64,000 nucleotides of DNA from Tenrec ecaudatus (GCF_050624435.1 NC_134539.1:48516001-48580000), one strand, 5' to 3'; positions 35,529 to 47,674 are shown, counted from the first letter of the stretch. Translations and numbers: made by a program. Notes: a model not told the origin generated them from the letters alone.

Positions 35529-36279
35529 TTTTTAAATGGATTCAGCTCAAAGGCAATGAGAGATTATAAAAGAATAACTCTTGACCTTTTAAGACCAAGT
35601 GCTACCACAAAGATTCAATCAGAAGCAGACAGAAGGAATTTTAGAGTTGGGAGGTTGCAAAGTACAATTAGTACAAACATCTCTTATTTGACAAAGTCCA
35701 ACTAGGTCAACTGGACCTCCCAAACTCATACTACCCAGATTTGCTCCATGATTCACAACTACTCTGAGCTGGCTCACATGCCCTCTACCCCCACGCATTG
35801 TTCCTATTTCGACACATCGTCTAAGAGAAAATGAAATCACTCTTTTTATTCTGGTGCACATGCTAGTATCAGTGTTCTTGAAGAGAAAAAATGAAAGTAC
35901 ATGTAATTTTTATTAAGCTTTATTACCATATCCACATTCCAATGGCTTCTATCATGTTATTACACAATTTAATAAAAACCAAACCCAACTGCCACAAAGC
36001 TGATTCTAAATCATAGCAACACAAGGTGTTAACAAAAATTCATGAAAAGAAATAAAAGTATCCCCCCACCTCTTTTTGCTAACCAAAAGGATTATTCACT
36101 CTAATTGGGGAAACGGCAAAAAGCAGTTTGTTTTGCAAACACCCAGAGGTACTGAGCAGTGTGGCTCGGTACCTGCCGTGATGCTCACACGCGATCTCTA
36201 CTTTACACGGGCTTTCTTGATCAGCTCCTTCCTGCTTTCCCCAGGTAGCTCTGTTATTTTAACTTGTATGTGTTATGTG
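35529..36279. other. Intronic, nothing clear
   Basis: Holds a short antisense SINE tip near 35970-36015 ('accaaacccaactgccacaa') and, at 36010-36060, a possible half of a family A MITE ('aacaaaaattcatgaaaaga'). Otherwise unrecognised. Confidence 0.4.
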
Positions 36280-36960
36280 ATATAATTTGTTAGAGTACTC
36301 TTTGGGCCTGGAAAAATTCAAACGTTTTTTCCCATTCAAATTAAGGATAATAGCTTCTCTGTGTTCACACCATTTTGTCTTACTAAAGGTTTCAATAGGA
36401 ACGTTCTACTTTCAAATAGCAGGGAAAACTTATACCCCACAATTCCACTCATTTTCCCATCATGTGCTTCAGTCTGTGCACATCTTTTACATTTCTCAAG
36501 GAGTACACACACCCTTTTGTATTCTGCCTTATCCATTTACCAATACTGGGGCTAGTTTATATGTTGTTATATTGTTTTTATACTTATCTTGGAAGCTATA
36601 TAATATTCTCTAAAGCCACAAATAGCACTTTAGCTATTTCATTACTGTAGAAAACCAGTTTCCTTTTTAATAATTGTACATAATTATATAATCAAGAAAT
36701 GTGTGGCATTTTTCTAGATAGAAACTTTAATATTTTAAGTTATTTTCTTAGGATAAATTCCTAGAAGCGATTTAGATAAAAGTTGCCAGTCAACAAGTTT
36801 TCAGAGTAGCAATTTCCACAAAGACTTACACAATCTTTTACACAATCTTGTTTACTAGTGGATACAAATTGCTTTATCAATGTTTTATTTTTTATTTGCT
36901 TGCACCGTTGTTTTGATTTCTTTTGCAAAATATTTTTATGAGTTATTTAATATTTGCATC
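36280..36960 (-). mobile_element. Probable ancient L1/HAL1 fragment, antisense
   Basis: 'ttaggataaattcctagaag' and the surrounding order resemble the antisense of old L1/HAL1 ORF2 C-terminal DNA. Highly diverged; the short hydrophobic frames (up to 108 residues) have no recognisable domain. Confidence 0.4.
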
Positions 36961-37214
36961 TCCTCCTTTTTGAACTAGTCTATTCAGTAACCTTTCTCAT
37001 AGATCAAATCTTCCATTTCAATTAAATTAACTATAATATAGATGTAATCTTTATTAAAAGCAATATCAAGTGCTTTAAGATAAAAAAAAGGATTAAAAAA
37101 TTAATAACTTCTAGGATTTGTTTTTTTCCTAACATTAATCATTTTGCTTCATTTACCTAATCAATGGTCTAATTTTTTATGATTATGTTCCTAATCTATC
37201 CCAGTTTTAAATTG

Positions 37215-37765
37215 CACCTCCAGGGTAAGCAAATGTGATGAAGAAAGCAGATGGTGCCCAGCTATCAAAAGATACAGCATATGGGGTCTTAAAGATTCAA
37301 AGGTAAACAAGTGGCCATCTAGCAGAGAAGCAACAAGCCCACATGCAAGAAGCACACCAGCCTGAGCAATCATGAGGTGTCGATGGGATTGGGTGACAGG
37401 CATCAGAAGACCCAAAACAAACATACAAAACCATATTGCTGAGATACCAGAAGGGTAGAAGGAGAGGAAGGGAGAATGGGGAAGCCAAGCAATGATCAAC
37501 ACATTGAACACACAACTAGGGGATGAAAACCATAAACTGAGGGGGAAGGAAGACAGCGGTTGGTGTAAGATATGAAAATAATCATAACATAATTTATTAA
37601 GAGTCATGGAGGAGGGGAGGGAAAAAAGAGCTGATATCAAGGTCTCAATAGAAAGTAAATGTTTAGAAAATAATGATGGCAACATATATACAAATGTGCT
37701 TGATACAATTGATGTATAAATTGTTATAAGAGCTGTAAGAGCCCCCAATAAAATTATCTTTCAAT
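37215..37765 (+). mobile_element. 5'-truncated L1 3' UTR
   Basis: Has 'gcccagctatcaaaagatac', 'ggggtcttaaagattcaaag', 'cacaccagcctgagcaatca' and ends 'aagagcccccaataaaatta'. The 185-residue minus-strand frame here is antisense to it and not a gene. Confidence 0.88.
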
Positions 37766-37941
37766 TAAAAAAAATTAAATAAAAAGCATCTCCAAATGGC
37801 TTTTAATCTTTGTCTTTTACAGAATTCTGCTCTTCAACAAACCATATTATGAGTTTCCTGGGTGTATTTTATTGACTATCTCATTACACAAAATCCTAGA
37901 AAAAGGAGATGTACTGAGTGACCTTTAAGAAGCCTCTTTTT

Positions 37942-38516
37942 GGCTGTACACTGGTACATATGAGGGCTGGAGATACAGGGAATCCAGGGTAGATGATACC
38001 TTCAGGACCAAGGGTGTGAGGGACGATGCTGGGAGAGTGGAGGGTGAGTGGGTTGGAAAGGGGGAACTGATTACAAGGATCCACATGTGACCTCTTCCCT
38101 GGGAGAGGGACAGCAGAGAAGGGGGGAAGGGAGACTCCGGATAGGGCAAGATATGACAAAATAACGATGTATAAATTACCAAGGGCACATGAGGGAGGAG
38201 GGTACGGGGAGGGAGGGGGAAAAAAAAAAGAGGACCTGATGCAAGGGGCTTAAGTGGAGAGCAAATGCCTTGAGAATGATTGGGGCAGGGAATGTACGGA
38301 TGTGCTTTATACAATTGATGTATGTATATGTATGGATTGTGATAAGAGTTGTATCAGTCCCTAATAAAATGTAAAAAAAGAAAAGAGGAGAAAAAAATGA
38401 TTAGGGCAAAGACTGTACAGATGTGCTTTATACAATTGATGTATGTATATGTATGAAGTGTGATAAGAATTGTATGAGCCCCAATAAATTGTTTAAAAAA
38501 AATTTTTTTTTTAAAA
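37942..38516 (+). mobile_element. L1 3' end with duplicated terminus, copy 2
   Basis: Flanked by the 12 bp target-site duplication AAGCCTCTTTTT (37930-37941, 38517-38528). Carries the L1 3' UTR and then two tandem terminal units, the first ending 'gtatcagtccctaataaaat' and the second 'gtatgagccccaataaattg'. Ends 29 bp before exon 6. Confidence 0.9.
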
Positions 38517-38557
38517 AAGCCTCTTTTTAATTTTGACAAAATGAAACAGGTAATTAC

Positions 38558-38697
38558 CTTTGCTTGCTTTTCAATTCCAGGTCAGCTGCTGTTGCTACAC
38601 TGTGGCGGGTGTCGCTAGAAGCAATCACCAGGTGGAGAACAGCTTCCAGTTCAGGCACCTGTTCAGCTTCTATGAATTTCACTATCCCTAATTTGCA
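38558..38697 (-). CDS. ECPAS: ECPAS visible exon 6 (about residues 231-277)
   Basis: 140 nt; 46 codons [20 protein letters not shown] to ELKSKQ plus AG of a split serine. Acceptor CTACAG|TGC, donor AAAG|GTAATT. The HEAT-like helix pair ([22 protein letters not shown]) is preserved. The exon is only 30 bp from the target-site duplication of an L1 insertion ending at 38528, so the downstream flank was remodelled without touching the donor. Confidence 0.96.
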
Positions 38698-38819
38698 CTG
38701 TAGATAAATCAAGAGAAGGGAAAACAGTCGTCAGGAAAACAAGCAACAGCCACCAAAAGGTTGTCCAACCAAGGGCGGTCCCAAGAGAAAAGGAAGAGTA
38801 ACAACAGCAGTAGTCACTC

Positions 38820-39030
38820 AGGCTCAGTTTATGATGTGCCACGGACTGTACTAACCACACACGGTCATGATTTCACTGAACCCTCGCAATCTATGAGACA
38901 GAGAGTATTATGTAACCAATTTCCAGAAATGAAAATTAAGGCAATGCTTAAGAGATTAAATCCTATGCCGTCAGTAAGTGGTAAAGTCAGGATTCAGACA
39001 CAAGTCTCGCAGTCTCCATGATCACTGCAC
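38820..39030 (-). mobile_element. MIR-like relic
   Basis: Antisense order 'atgatttcactgaaccctcg', 'ccaatttccagaaatgaaaa', 'ggtaaagtcaggattcagac' fits an old MIR. Confidence 0.5.
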
Positions 39031-39815
39031 ACAAGGCCTGTCTCCTTGTCTATAACAAAGCCCCTCCAGTGGGGTGAGGCCTTGAATTCCAAGTCTGGAA
39101 CCTCCACGTGGAAGGGTCGAACATCAGGAAGAAAGTGTTCCAGGGATTTTTGTGACAGTTCAAATGGAGCTAAAGAACCCTACTGTTTCATTCTATTGTT
39201 AACGTATTGGTTCTTATCCTGAGTTAGATGATACTGTTCACATCTAATTCTTATCCTCTATATTCTTGCACACTAAAAGAAAGAAAACATAATTTGAAGC
39301 GCATGCTATTAAAAAGAAAGTGCAATCTAATCAAAACGTCAGTGCAGTTTGGATGAAATGAAGTGCTGACTAAAGCAAAAAAAAATCTGCTTAGAAATTT
39401 AAACAATATAAAATTGTTATAAATTTCACTACAAACATCCTCAGTTACTATAAATACCCCTGCAAATTAAAATTTTACCTTTGCCTTAAAAGTCATTGTA
39501 TACTAATTCTAACACGATTAATTACTAACTAGGAAAGAATGCGACTTATGAAGCATGTGAAAAAGGAGCATAAAAAAGCACTCGTCAATCTTTTACTTGA
39601 GTCAAGAAAAGGACAGTCGTGGAAGCCAAGGGCACCATGACATGCAGCCCAAAGTGTGCAAAGTAAAATGGCAAATGCTGCAGCCACTCAACAGCAAACC
39701 TCTCGGAACATTGTATGGTTTACACAGAATTGCAATTTTATGCAGACATTTAGAAAGATTTAAAGAACAAGAAATTTTATCCATGACACTAAGTAGCTCA
39801 TTCTAGCATTCCAAA
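39031..39815. other. Intronic, nothing recognised
   Basis: No supported repeat or gene. Confidence 0.4.
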
Positions 39816-39817
39816 AT

Positions 39818-39900
39818 CAAAACAAACTCACTGCCCTCAAGTTAGTGGCGTATAGAGGACAGAGTAGAACTGCCCCTAAGGGTTTCTAAGACTAACTTTA
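39818..39900 (-). mobile_element. AfroSINE fragment
   Basis: 'caaactcactgccctcaagt' and 'agtagaactgcccctaaggg' match the antisense 3' half of the SINE. Confidence 0.65.
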
Positions 39901-40004
39901 TGGAAGTAGAAATATAAAATTGATTAAAGGCACAGAGACCTTTTGAAATCAGTCGATTATAACCCACAAAACACCACAGTGCAAAGTTAACAACTATAGC
40001 CTTA

Positions 40005-40185
40005 GATGTTAGGCAGACCTTGCACTTGGAGGCCGTGGTGCACTTAGCGAAATCTCTCTAGGTCTTTGGTTCCTTTTACAAAATGAGACTAACAACATCT
40101 ATACCTCAGGGAGTTATGTGAGGACTACAGGAGACAATGTACTTGAGTACTCAGTTCAGTGGCTATCACACAGAACCCACAGAGT
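40005..40185 (+). mobile_element. MIR relic
   Basis: 'tttggttccttttacaaaat' then 'acctcagggagttatgtgag' and 'tcagttcagtggctatcaca' follow the MIR core order. Confidence 0.6.
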
Positions 40186-40189
40186 TAAT

Positions 40190-41059
40190 AAAGGGTCTGC
40201 CACTAAATTTCTTACGTAGTGGTCTGAGGAGGAAAAGAAAAGGCCCTATAAAATATGAGGTATAGTAAAACAGTTGTAACTCACTGAGCAAGCCATTGTA
40301 CACATTTGTAAGGAGCCAAAATTCCCCACCCCTGGCTTCGTTTTTCCTCTCCTGGGAAGGATCAATGGCCACTTACATTCCAAGAAGAAAAAGATGAAAT
40401 CATTTAGGCTGCCATGGATAGATAAAGGAAGGGCTGGAGACTGACCCATGTTGCCTGAATTCCAAAATAATTACACACTGATCTCATCTGTTCTTCCCTG
40501 AGGTGCCTGAAGACACAGACACAGGGAGGCGCCTTCTCTGCAGAGCACCAGGCATTTTTAAAAGCTGCTCAGAGAACATCTGTGTCCTGTTTAAATCCAC
40601 AACAAAATGCTTAACGCCCAATTTTACATTTCCAGGAAGAAAGACAAAAGGGAGTCATGCTTCCTCCCACACTGTCAATTCTGAAACACAGGAGCTTTGT
40701 TTGGCATCAAATGTACAGCCCTAAAAAGTTGAGGATTATAAGGCAAGTTGTATTTTAAGTGTGTCAAAGGAGCTGAATGACTATCAAACCTATTAATTAA
40801 AAACTAAAATGAAATCAGTTAAATTTGCTCCATTGGTAAGTAGGTTGTTTTGAACTATGTGACCAGCATTAGACACACTAAAGAGCATCTCCCAGTCCTC
40901 CCTTCCCCTAGGGAAGAACAGAGCGCATCACACCACATGCTCCTTCCAACTGCAGTCAACAGAGTCTGACACACGAGACTCACGGTACACATGCTTTCGT
41001 GAACTTCACGGGGCAAGTGCACAAGGTTAAGTTCCGTCATGAGTGAGTGAGTACGACAC
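40190..41059. other. Intronic, nothing recognised
   Basis: No supported repeat or gene. Confidence 0.4.
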
Positions 41060-41228
41060 CTGTTCCAGCTGCTCTGGGGTCCACGGGTTATCGCCAATCA
41101 CTCGCTTTGCTGCGTAAAAGCTCATTCCTGGAGGAGGCTGTGGGATTCCAGAACCTCCTCCACTAGTTGAAGAAGAACCCTGTGCCGAAGATGAGTTCTG
41201 GCGACTCTGAGATTCATTTAACACATAT
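41060..41228 (-). CDS. ECPAS: ECPAS visible exon 5 (about residues 174-230), Ser/Gly/Pro-rich linker
   Basis: 169 nt; one base completes glycine, then [20 protein letters not shown], a Gly/Ser tract, [20 protein letters not shown] and [10 protein letters not shown]. Acceptor TTCCCAG|A, donor CAG|GTGTCG. The low-complexity Ser/Gly/Pro segment followed by the [16 protein letters not shown] block is distinctive of ECM29 and was the main identification anchor. It looks like a flexible loop between HEAT units; its specific function is not known to me. Confidence 0.97.
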
Positions 41229-42633
41229 CTGGGAAAAAAATAAAATGTTAACCCCTCTATATAAACATATCAACACAAACACAAATGCAGGACATTCCAT
41301 TGTATGCATTCTCTTATAGTACTTTTCGTTTGAAATTAAAATTTAATCTTAAAAATACTTTGAGATATCTAAAAATGGCATCTAAATCTTTAACACATTA
41401 ATACAAATGAATATACATTGTTCACTCCCAAGTTATAAACTATTGGTATACAAGCCACTAGGATCTTTTTGAATTTTGAACTGCCACATTGGCAAATAGT
41501 GACAAGTTTGTTACACAAAACCCTTTAAATAGAAAAGCGTGTGTGGGGAGGGGGCCAGAGTGGGCACAAGATAGCCATTAGCTTTTTCTATTTCATATTC
41601 AAAGTCCTTTGCAACTACTTATTTATTAATTCATTATCCTATTCCATTTTTAGCTCCATAGTTTAGAAATAAGATCTCTGGTAAATTCATTTAGATCCAA
41701 TTAAACTGCTATTTCTCATCCACAAAATTGAAATTTTAATATAATTTTCATTCAAGCCCTTCTGAAATTTAAAATTCTAGGCTGATGAGTTCATCATACT
41801 CAATGTTAAAATAACTTATAATATAAAAAAAACAATGCTTGGAGCCTAATAGCACAGTAAATTATTTTACATTACTTATATGCTATATCCATTCAATTCT
41901 TAAATTCATATATTTTAAAAAATGGAATATCCATTAAAGAATCCATTTACAAAAAAAGAATCCATTTACATTTTTATAGAAGGTTGTCATTAATAAAAAA
42001 AATGAAAGAGCAATTGGCTTGAGTATATTATGTTCCTAAATTAAATTTGGATTTCAAAGCTTTCTTACTAAAGATATTATTATTATCACCTATCAATTTT
42101 GGCTTGCCCCTAATCTAACAACTATAAAAGGTTAAAATTTATTTCTAAATTATAGCAAGGCTGATGACATTAAGTCAACCAATCCCTACTGAACATCTAA
42201 CATGGTGCATAACATCACGCTTAACACAAGATGAGGAAATGTAAGACTGAGACCCTGCTATCAGGAGCAAACCGAGATGATAATGACACACTTATATCAA
42301 CATCGGACTACTTTTTTTTTAATCTGACAACCTGTTTAAAAAGTCCAGAGATCTGAATTGACGAAAGTCGTGAGAGTGAACATGGAATGTACAGGCCAAA
42401 AAATAAAGGGATAGGAGGGAGCAAACTGCAGAGGAAAGAAACAATAAAGAATGTCTGCATTGTGGGCTAGAGGATATGGAGTCCCTCGTGCCAAATTTAC
42501 ACTATCTGTTATGATTTTGATCAGGAAATAAGATGATAAAAAGATGCAGTTTAGGAAAATTAGTGCAGCAGCCAGGAAATCTATAAAAGAAATAGGCTGG
42601 AGACAGAGCACAGTCTATGTACTATATCACAGA
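41229..42633. other. Intronic, very AT-rich, nothing clear
   Basis: 1.4 kb. A faint L2/MIR-like phrase at 42175-42290 ('caatccctactgaacatcta') is too diverged to call. Confidence 0.4.
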
Positions 42634-42828
42634 CTAACTCACTCACTCAGTGGTCATTGAGTCAATTCTGACTCATTTCAACTCACTGCGACCATATTCA
42701 GAGACTATAACTCTGTACAGGACGAGGAAGCCTCGTTTCTCTCCCAAGGAGAGGCTGGTGGTTTCGAACTGTTGACCTTCACAGTTAGCAGCCCAACATG
42801 TAGCCTACCATGCCACCAGGGCTCTTAC
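42634..42828 (-). mobile_element. AfroSINE, full-length antisense
   Basis: 'actcactcactcagtggtca', 'gaggctggtggtttcgaact', 'cctaccatgccaccagggct'. One of the better preserved copies. Confidence 0.88.
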
Positions 42829-43267
42829 CAAGGACCAAAGATAAAACCTCACAGTCATTAAATAAGGCAGACACAACAATGAAAGCACAAAACAGCAACG
42901 TAGATATGTTTATGTTCAGTCAAGAAGATCCAGAAAGTAGTGCAAGTCAGTCTAGGGTCGGAAACTTATGTGAGATACTCATAGGTGACATCTCAGCTAG
43001 TTGGGGAAGCTTTTCCCAGGTGCTTTGCTTGTTTGTTTTCTTTTTTTCTCTTCTTTAAATGTGAAAGCATTCTTGCAAAGAAAACGTCATGAAATTATGA
43101 TTTATGGCTGACAATGGTAGTCTACAGTTTGCTAACGTGAGTTGGTAAGATCTGTGTTTTTAAAAGGGAAGCTCTAGTACGCATGTTCACTCATGTGTCA
43201 GCAAAAGCCAAGGGTGGAAATAGCCCAAGTGTCTATCAACAGGTAAAGGGAAAAACAAAATGTGCTA

Positions 43268-43545
43268 TGAACTATAACCCCCTCCCAGGGGTAGGGACAA
43301 CAGAAAAGTGGGTGAAGGGAGACATCGGTCAGTGTAAGACATGAAAAAATAATAATTTATAAATGATCAAGGGTTCCTGAGGGAGGGAGGATGGGGGAGG
43401 GAGAGGGGAAAAATGAGAAGCTGATACCAAGGGCTCACGTAGAAATGACGATGGCAACAAATGCACAAACGTGCTTGACACAATGGATGGATGGATGAAT
43501 TGTGATGAGAGTTGTAGGAGCCCCAATAAAATGATTTTTAAAAAT
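43268..43545 (+). mobile_element. 5'-truncated L1 3' UTR
   Basis: 'cagaaaagtgggtgaaggga', 'ggcaacaaatgcacaaacgt', ends 'gttgtaggagccccaataaa'. About 278 bp, plus orientation. Confidence 0.88.
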
Positions 43546-43772
43546 ACTTAAAAATATTTTAAGTGAAATCAGACACAAAAGCATAAATACCCTAGGAAAT
43601 ATCAAGAACAGGCAAAGACATAAAGACCAAATCGTATCTGTGGTTACCAAGAGTGCGGAATGGGAAGTAATGCTTTAGGGGCTCTGAGTTTTCATTCTGG
43701 GTAGCCAAAAACTTTTAAAACAGAATTATAAACATGAAAGTGATTAAAAGGGCAAACTTTTTGTGAAACATA

Positions 43773-43890
43773 TACCTATATACTAGAGTATAAACTGAGT
43801 TTTTTCAGCACATTTTAAATGCAGTTTTTGTGGTAAAATTAGGTGCTTCGGCAGATAATCGGGTCAGTTAATACTCAAGTATATACGGTA
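43773..43890 (+). mobile_element. Palindromic MITE, family B copy 4
   Basis: Left 'tacctatatactagagtata', core 'gtggtaaaattaggtgcttc', right 'aatactcaagtatatacggt' then A. Confidence 0.75.
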
Positions 43891-43904
43891 AATTTTGTTG
43901 TTGT

Positions 43905-44310
43905 TTCTACTGTTGTGTGGTGTTAACTGAATTCCAATTCATAGTGACTCTATGACAGAATAGAATTGTCAACTCGGGTTTCCACGAGAGGCTGTACTCT
44001 ATATGGGAGGCGCCCTGATGGCACTGTTGAGTAAGCTGCTGGACTGTTAACCACAAAGTTGGTGGTTCAAATTCACAGCCGCTCCTTGGAAGAAAGATGA
44101 GTCCATCTGCTTCCATAATGACTGATAAAGCCTTGGAAACCCTATGCAGTGGGGCTGGGTTGGAATCCACTCGATGTCAGTGGTTTGGGAAACTGTAAGG
44201 GAGCAGATACCAGGTGTTTTTAGCCATGGAGCTGCTAATGGGTTCTAACTGCCAACTTTTGGGTCAGTGGTTGAGTGCTTAATCTTTGTACCGCCAGAAC
44301 TCCTTACATA
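43905..44310 (-). mobile_element. AfroSINE (antisense) split by a nested SINE
   Basis: Left half 43905-44007 ('gttaactgaattccaattca', 'tagaattgtcaactcgggtt') and right half 44195-44310 ('ttctaactgccaacttttgg', 'ggttgagtgcttaatctttg') are parts of one antisense SINE interrupted by a plus-strand copy. Confidence 0.75.
44008..44194 (+). mobile_element. AfroSINE nested in another SINE
   Basis: 'ggcgccctgatggcactgtt' (head), 'aagttggtggttcaaattca' (B-box region), 'ggttggaatccactcgatgt' (3' block). Younger than its host. Confidence 0.85.
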
Positions 44311-44965
44311 AATTTTACCACAACTTTTTTTTGTTTTAAGAGAAATGAAGCTCTGTGACAAAGGACTGAGAAGTAGCTAAGGAGGGAAAAAGAAAAAAAA
44401 CAAGATGTGCTGGGGTTAAAAAGAAACCAAAAAAAAGTAGATCGTAGGACTCGCTGCAGGACACCTCAAAAAAAGAGGAATAGAAAAACCATTTTGCTCC
44501 ATAAACTTTTTCTTTTTTAAGGTGCTAAAATACAGGAAGGAATGCTCTGTAAGCTTTACTGAAATTACAACAGGAAGTAAAAAAAAAAAACAGGCAACAA
44601 GAGCTTGGTAACTACTCTGATACTGTGGCAAAAGAGAAAGGAAAAGTGGAGGCAATGTACAAGTAGATGCCTAGTTAGGTAGAATCATCACAGCACTGAC
44701 AGTAGTTACAGAAGGCAATCTACCTTATAGGGAAAAATCGATTTCTACTTGGATGGGTTGGGTCTGAAATCACAACAGCAAACTCTGCCACAAATAAGAC
44801 CAATAAACAATGGTGCCAGCGTTTAAAAGAGGTACGAGCTGCCGCTGAAGATCTGAGGATCCATTCACAAGTGAGAGTTGAAATATTCGAAACAGTGTTG
44901 GTCATCACTGAGTAAAACCCACTGGAAACAAGGTGGGCTAGATTTGTCTTTATTTCTTAACTTAC

Positions 44966-45115
44966 CCATAAGGCATCAGAAGGACATCTAGCATGAAGTC
45001 CAAAAGCAGCTGCACAGTCTTTGGTTTCTCAGCAAGATTAAATGGAGAAGCTGATTTTGATGATTCAACAGGGTATTTCATGTGAAAAAGGGTTGGTATT
45101 AAAAGATGCATTAAG
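44966..45115 (-). CDS. ECPAS: ECPAS visible exon 4 (about residues 124-174)
   Basis: 150 nt. One base completes serine, then [20 protein letters not shown] and onward to [11 protein letters not shown], ending GG of a split glycine. Acceptor TTTCAG|C, donor TATGG|GTAAG. Strongly amphipathic helices with a basic/serine loop ([16 protein letters not shown]) between them, as expected for paired HEAT helices. No anomalies. Confidence 0.96.
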
Positions 45116-45239
45116 CTGAAAAACAATTATATTTATTGCAACTACTTTTAAAAACAGGTTTTTATAATGCAAATAACAAACAAAGCAAAAACCTCACAGC
45201 AAATACTGGCATTTTAGCAGGAGTCATTCATTTTCAATA

Positions 45240-45405
45240 CCTTTCATTGATAAAGTGCTCATCTAGGGACTGGGCTGAAGATGAGGCTTTCTACACCCGT
45301 AAACCGCTACAGTCTTAGAAACCCACCAGGGAAGTTCTACCTCGTCCTATGGGGCTGCTAGGAGTCGAGATTGAGTCAATGGCAGTGAGTGGGTCCAGGG
45401 ACTGG
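45240..45405 (+). mobile_element. AfroSINE, 3' two-thirds
   Basis: 'gatgaggctttctacacccg', 'gaaacccaccagggaagttc', 'taggagtcgagattgagtca'. The tRNA-like head is missing. Confidence 0.82.
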
Positions 45406-46348
45406 CCTAGATGTTTTCCTCATTGAAAGTACACTGATTGGTAATTGGCATTTAGCTTTTATACCTCATCTCTAAAAATACCTGAGGGGTGGGGGGAAAC
45501 CTAATATGGACTCAGTATTAATATTTCAAGTTATCATAAGAGGTTCTATATTAAATCTTAGCTACAGTTCAATTTTAATATGCACTCACACTTTTCCATA
45601 TAGAGTTAATTAAAATGAAATTATTCTAAAGAAATCAAAAATACTCAATGTCAGTATTTTGAATACAATCTTCAAAGTTCTGTGTAAATCAAAGTAATAG
45701 CTTCAGTAATTCCTTCTGTCACTGTATCATTTGATATTGTTAAGATAGATTAAAACAATTCCAATGTTTGCAATGTTTACTAATTTTACTTGCAAACACA
45801 TGCATTGTCTTTTAATAAAAAATGCTTTAAAAAATTAACTAAAACATTTATTTCTATCTTTCCTCCACAATTTCCACACATTGTAATGATTCTCCACACC
45901 AAAAACCAGAAATGAATTGTTGACTAAACCTAGAAAGGACATGTTATCATCCAAATCTTGTCACTTCTCCAGCCTCCATATTAATACAAACTATTGCTCT
46001 GCTTCCTGATGAAACTTCCTATCCTGTAAGATAGAAATGCTTTAATGAAAGTCCTTTGTAATGCTAATTTTCACAGCCACATAAAATTAACTGCTTCAAA
46101 ATAACTGCCAAAAAAATACTATCTTTGGATTAATTCTGTACTTTTTGCAATTGTGTACACATCAAGAAATTTTATAGTGGCATTAAACACAACAGTGACT
46201 CTGAGTTACCATAGAGCATACAACTACTCGCTAACCGAAGGGACTCAGACTTCACATTTGTACAAATGAGAACTAGTGTGCGGACTGATTTTGAATGGCA
46301 GCGGTGGGGTCCTGCGGGGGGGAAATCAGGTAATTGAGCAAACCGTAC
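45406..46348. other. Intronic, nothing recognised
   Basis: AT-rich; no supported element. Confidence 0.4.
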
Positions 46349-46467
46349 CTATCCTGCTGCGGCTGAGGCTTCCCTTCCATGGCAGTAAGAAGTGTAGGGG
46401 CGAGTTCACATTGCTTTTCTACTGGTAAGCGAGGATAACCCATCTTAACATAAATTATAGTAAAATT
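46349..46467 (-). CDS. ECPAS: ECPAS visible exon 3 (about residues 85-124)
   Basis: 119 nt; 39 codons from [20 protein letters not shown] to GKPQPQQD plus AG of a split serine codon. The true acceptor is TGCATTAG|AAT; a nearer AG just before ATGGGT would drop NFTIIYVK, which belongs to the conserved protein, so I placed the boundary at the farther site. Donor GATAG|GTACGG. Part of the N-terminal HEAT array. Confidence 0.95.
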
Positions 46468-47288
46468 CTAATGCAATAGGAAAAGAAAAAAAACGAGTTT
46501 GAAAGAGAAATACTACATGGTTTCAATGAAAGTATTATAATGTAAGGAATTGTAGCTGTAACAAGAACTCACAAGCATGAATCATTATTGACATGTTCAT
46601 TACCTGTGTACCTCGTATGTCTTGAAGAAGCAATTCCAGTCCCATTTACTTAAAATGTTTACTTTAGGATGGGCTTCAAATGACAAAGCATGACCTAAAA
46701 TCACTGAGAAACAATCATTTGACCTACCTAACTCTATACACCAAGCAATGGTATCAGATCTCCCATAATTGCATCAATCCTTAAATTAGAATGAATATGA
46801 CTTGGTTAATTAAGCCCTAGGCTGACATTTCCCAACTGGTCAATTAATTAAAACAACTCAACTTCACTGCAACTTCTTAGATTCCTCTACTCCAAGAACA
46901 CATGTACGAATGACGAAGCAAGGGAAACTGAGTCTTGTGGAAGTGTTTGTATCGCCCTAATCCATGGGAATGCAGTGTCTTAATCAAACCCATGCATGCA
47001 TATCCAGAATTATACATAAGGATATGATTTGCTTCTCCACACTACTCTTCATTTTAGAATAATCTTTAGGAGATTAGTCCTTTAAATACAAATTATTAGG
47101 CAAAGATTAATTGGCACAAATGTTTTTATTTGCTTGAGGCACAGAGTATCTACAATAGAGCTGTATGTCCCCACAACCACACACAGGGAGGGTATCAGGT
47201 CCAGAAAGTGATTCTAAAGGTCTGTGACTCCAGACATTGGCTAAGAAGCATGAGACTCTGCCCCAGTGCTAGGAACTACAAGGGTCGT
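46468..47288. other. Intronic, nothing recognised
   Basis: No supported element between exon 3 and the L1 target site. Confidence 0.4.
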
Positions 47289-47307
47289 AAAAAGAAATCA
47301 TTTGTCA

Positions 47308-47655
47308 AATAACGAGTTATAAATTACCAAGGGCATATGAGGGAGGGGGGAATAGGGAGGGAGGGGGGGTAAAAAAAGAGGACCTGATGCAAGGGGCTTA
47401 AATGGAGAGCAAATGCCTTGAGAATGATTGGGGCAGGGAATGTATGGATGTGCTTTATACAATTGATGTATGTATATGTATGGATTGTGGTAAGAGTTGT
47501 TTGAGTCCCTAATAAAATGTAAAAGAAGAAAAGAGAAAAAAATGATTAGGGCAAAGACTGTACAGATGTGCTTTATACAATTGATGTATGTATATGTATG
47601 AACTGTGAAAAGAATTGTATCAGCCCCAATAAATTGTTAAAATAAAAAAATAAAA
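47308..47655 (+). mobile_element. L1 3' end with duplicated terminus, copy 3
   Basis: Flanked by a target-site duplication of up to 19 bp, AAAAAGAAATCATTTGTCA (47289-47307, 47656-47674). Two tandem terminal units, the first ending 'gtttgagtccctaataaaat', the second 'gtatcagccccaataaattg'. Same junction spacer (A/G-rich, 'aagaaaagag') as the other two copies. Confidence 0.92.
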
Positions 47656-47674
47656 AAAAAGAAATCATTTGTCA

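Noticed and set aside
37191..37748. 185-residue minus-strand open frame, the longest in the window
   Set aside because: It lies antisense across an L1 3' UTR fragment (37215-37765) and shows no domain; parallel frames occur antisense to other L1 tails.
5221..44194. Functional tRNA genes at the SINE heads
   Set aside because: The tRNA-like heads are diverged, lack intact cloverleaf pairing and are followed by SINE bodies.
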